Shown here one piece after another: positions 63,751 through 64,000 of a stretch of DNA of 64,000 nucleotides. A program made the translations under genes and the position numbers. Origin of the DNA: Paenibacillus odorifer (GTDB lineage Bacteria; Bacillota; Bacilli; Paenibacillales; Paenibacillaceae); NCBI RefSeq assembly GCF_000758725.1, contig NZ_CP009428.1:372001-436000 (forward strand), read 5' to 3'. The notes under the pieces were generated by a model. The model saw only the letters and a program-made list of their open reading frames with translations, had not been told where the DNA came from and searched no databases. Numbering within the stretch: the stretch's first letter is position 1; the number at the start of each line of letters is the position of its first letter.

Positions 63751-63951
63751 ATGTCAAACGCTACATTAAACGTTGAAGGAATGTCTTGTGGTCACTGTGT
63801 TAACTCCGTAGAGAAAGCCGTAGGCAATCTTGGAGCAACAGCTAAAGTTGATCTTGCTGCTAAGAAAGTTTCCGTCGAGTATGATGAGAACAAAGTAAGC
63901 CTTGGCGCGATTAAAGAAGCGATTGAAGATCAAGGGTATGACGTAGTTTAG
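63751..63951 (+). CDS. copZ: CopZ-type copper chaperone
   Basis: A 66-residue heavy-metal-associated domain. The ATG at 63751 follows TTGGAGG; five codons upstream in frame have no site. The metal loop GMSCGHC (MxCxxC) lies near the N terminus, and the fold ends KEAIEDQGYDVV. It carries Cu(I) to the exporter and to CsoR. It lies 53 bp after csoR. Confidence 0.95.
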   Translation: MSNATLNVEGMSCGHCVNSVEKAVGNLGATAKVDLAAKKVSVEYDENKVSLGAIKEAIEDQGYDVV

Positions 63952-63982
63952 TTTGAAGCACAGTAATAAGGCTTGGAGTGAT

Positions 63983-64000
63983 ATGGGGAAGCAACCCGAA
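63983..64000 (+). CDS. Start of a further gene, cut by the window end
   Basis: An ATG at 63983, six bases after GGAG, begins MGKQPE and runs off the window. By position after csoR-copZ it may be the copper P-type ATPase gene copA, but six residues cannot show this. Confidence 0.35.

Overview
The window looks like chromosomal DNA of a spore-former of the Paenibacillus type (Bacillota). This is inferred from gene content and style, not from a marker gene: strong AGGAGG ribosome binding sites with many TTG and GTG starts, LplA/LplB-type sugar ABC transport beside a membrane-bound AraC regulator, a SinI/SinR-SipW-TasA matrix module, OdhA/OdhB, a Ter stress operon with TelA, and CsoR/CopZ. I saw no rRNA, tRNA, CRISPR array, prophage or insertion sequence.

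Layout. 1-10.5 kb: a Ter operon (TerD truncated by the window edge, a two-domain TerD/TerA-like protein, TerC, then a CitE-like lyase, PRTase-TRSP, StiP-PELOTA, HAD and ATP-grasp enzymes, an XpaC-position protein and TelA). The second half has its own structured leader. 10.5-16 kb: a formate/nitrite-type channel behind a nested stem-loop leader, an orphan histidine kinase, a TPM-domain membrane protein, and a 47-codon gene under a near-perfect Fur box. 16.4-22.5 kb: signalling genes (SBP-PAS-GGDEF-EAL, membrane GGDEF, a HAMP-less chemoreceptor). 22.6-27.1 kb: a nucleotidyltransferase and a LytS/LytTR pair followed by a YhjX-like transporter, resembling the E. coli pyruvate-responsive YpdAB-YhjX set. 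27.2-27.9 kb: repeats.

27.9-39.1 kb: carbohydrate catabolism, with AraC plus a GH105 hydrolase, then inositol catabolism (iolG, iolB, a LacI repressor, iolC, mmsA/iolA, iolD, iolE). The iolG and iolC promoters carry the same operator in the same position. 39.4-49 kb: a membrane AraC regulator and a six-gene sugar operon (lipoprotein, two permeases, sugar isomerase, an unrecognised protein, a predicted alpha/alpha-toroid enzyme). 49.3-51.2 kb: an ECF sigma factor, its anti-sigma protein and a second repeat cluster. 51.3-55.5 kb: odhA-odhB. 55.9-59.4 kb: the biofilm module. 59.6-64 kb: an aldo/keto reductase, a PadR regulator with a drug exporter, and csoR-copZ.

Most striking: a 51-codon sinI-like gene at 56055-56210 lies directly behind a c-di-GMP-I (GEMM-I) riboswitch. 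It converges on sinR, and GTTCTTT SinR-type boxes lie upstream of the neighbouring tapA-like/sipW/tasA operon. Read together, c-di-GMP would control the SinR antirepressor, and through it the matrix operon, directly at the RNA level. Second: two intergenic loci (27.2-27.6 kb and 50.8-51.15 kb) each carry four 21-bp palindromes at almost identical spacing (51, 62, 51/52 bp), each about 16 bp from a microsatellite array.
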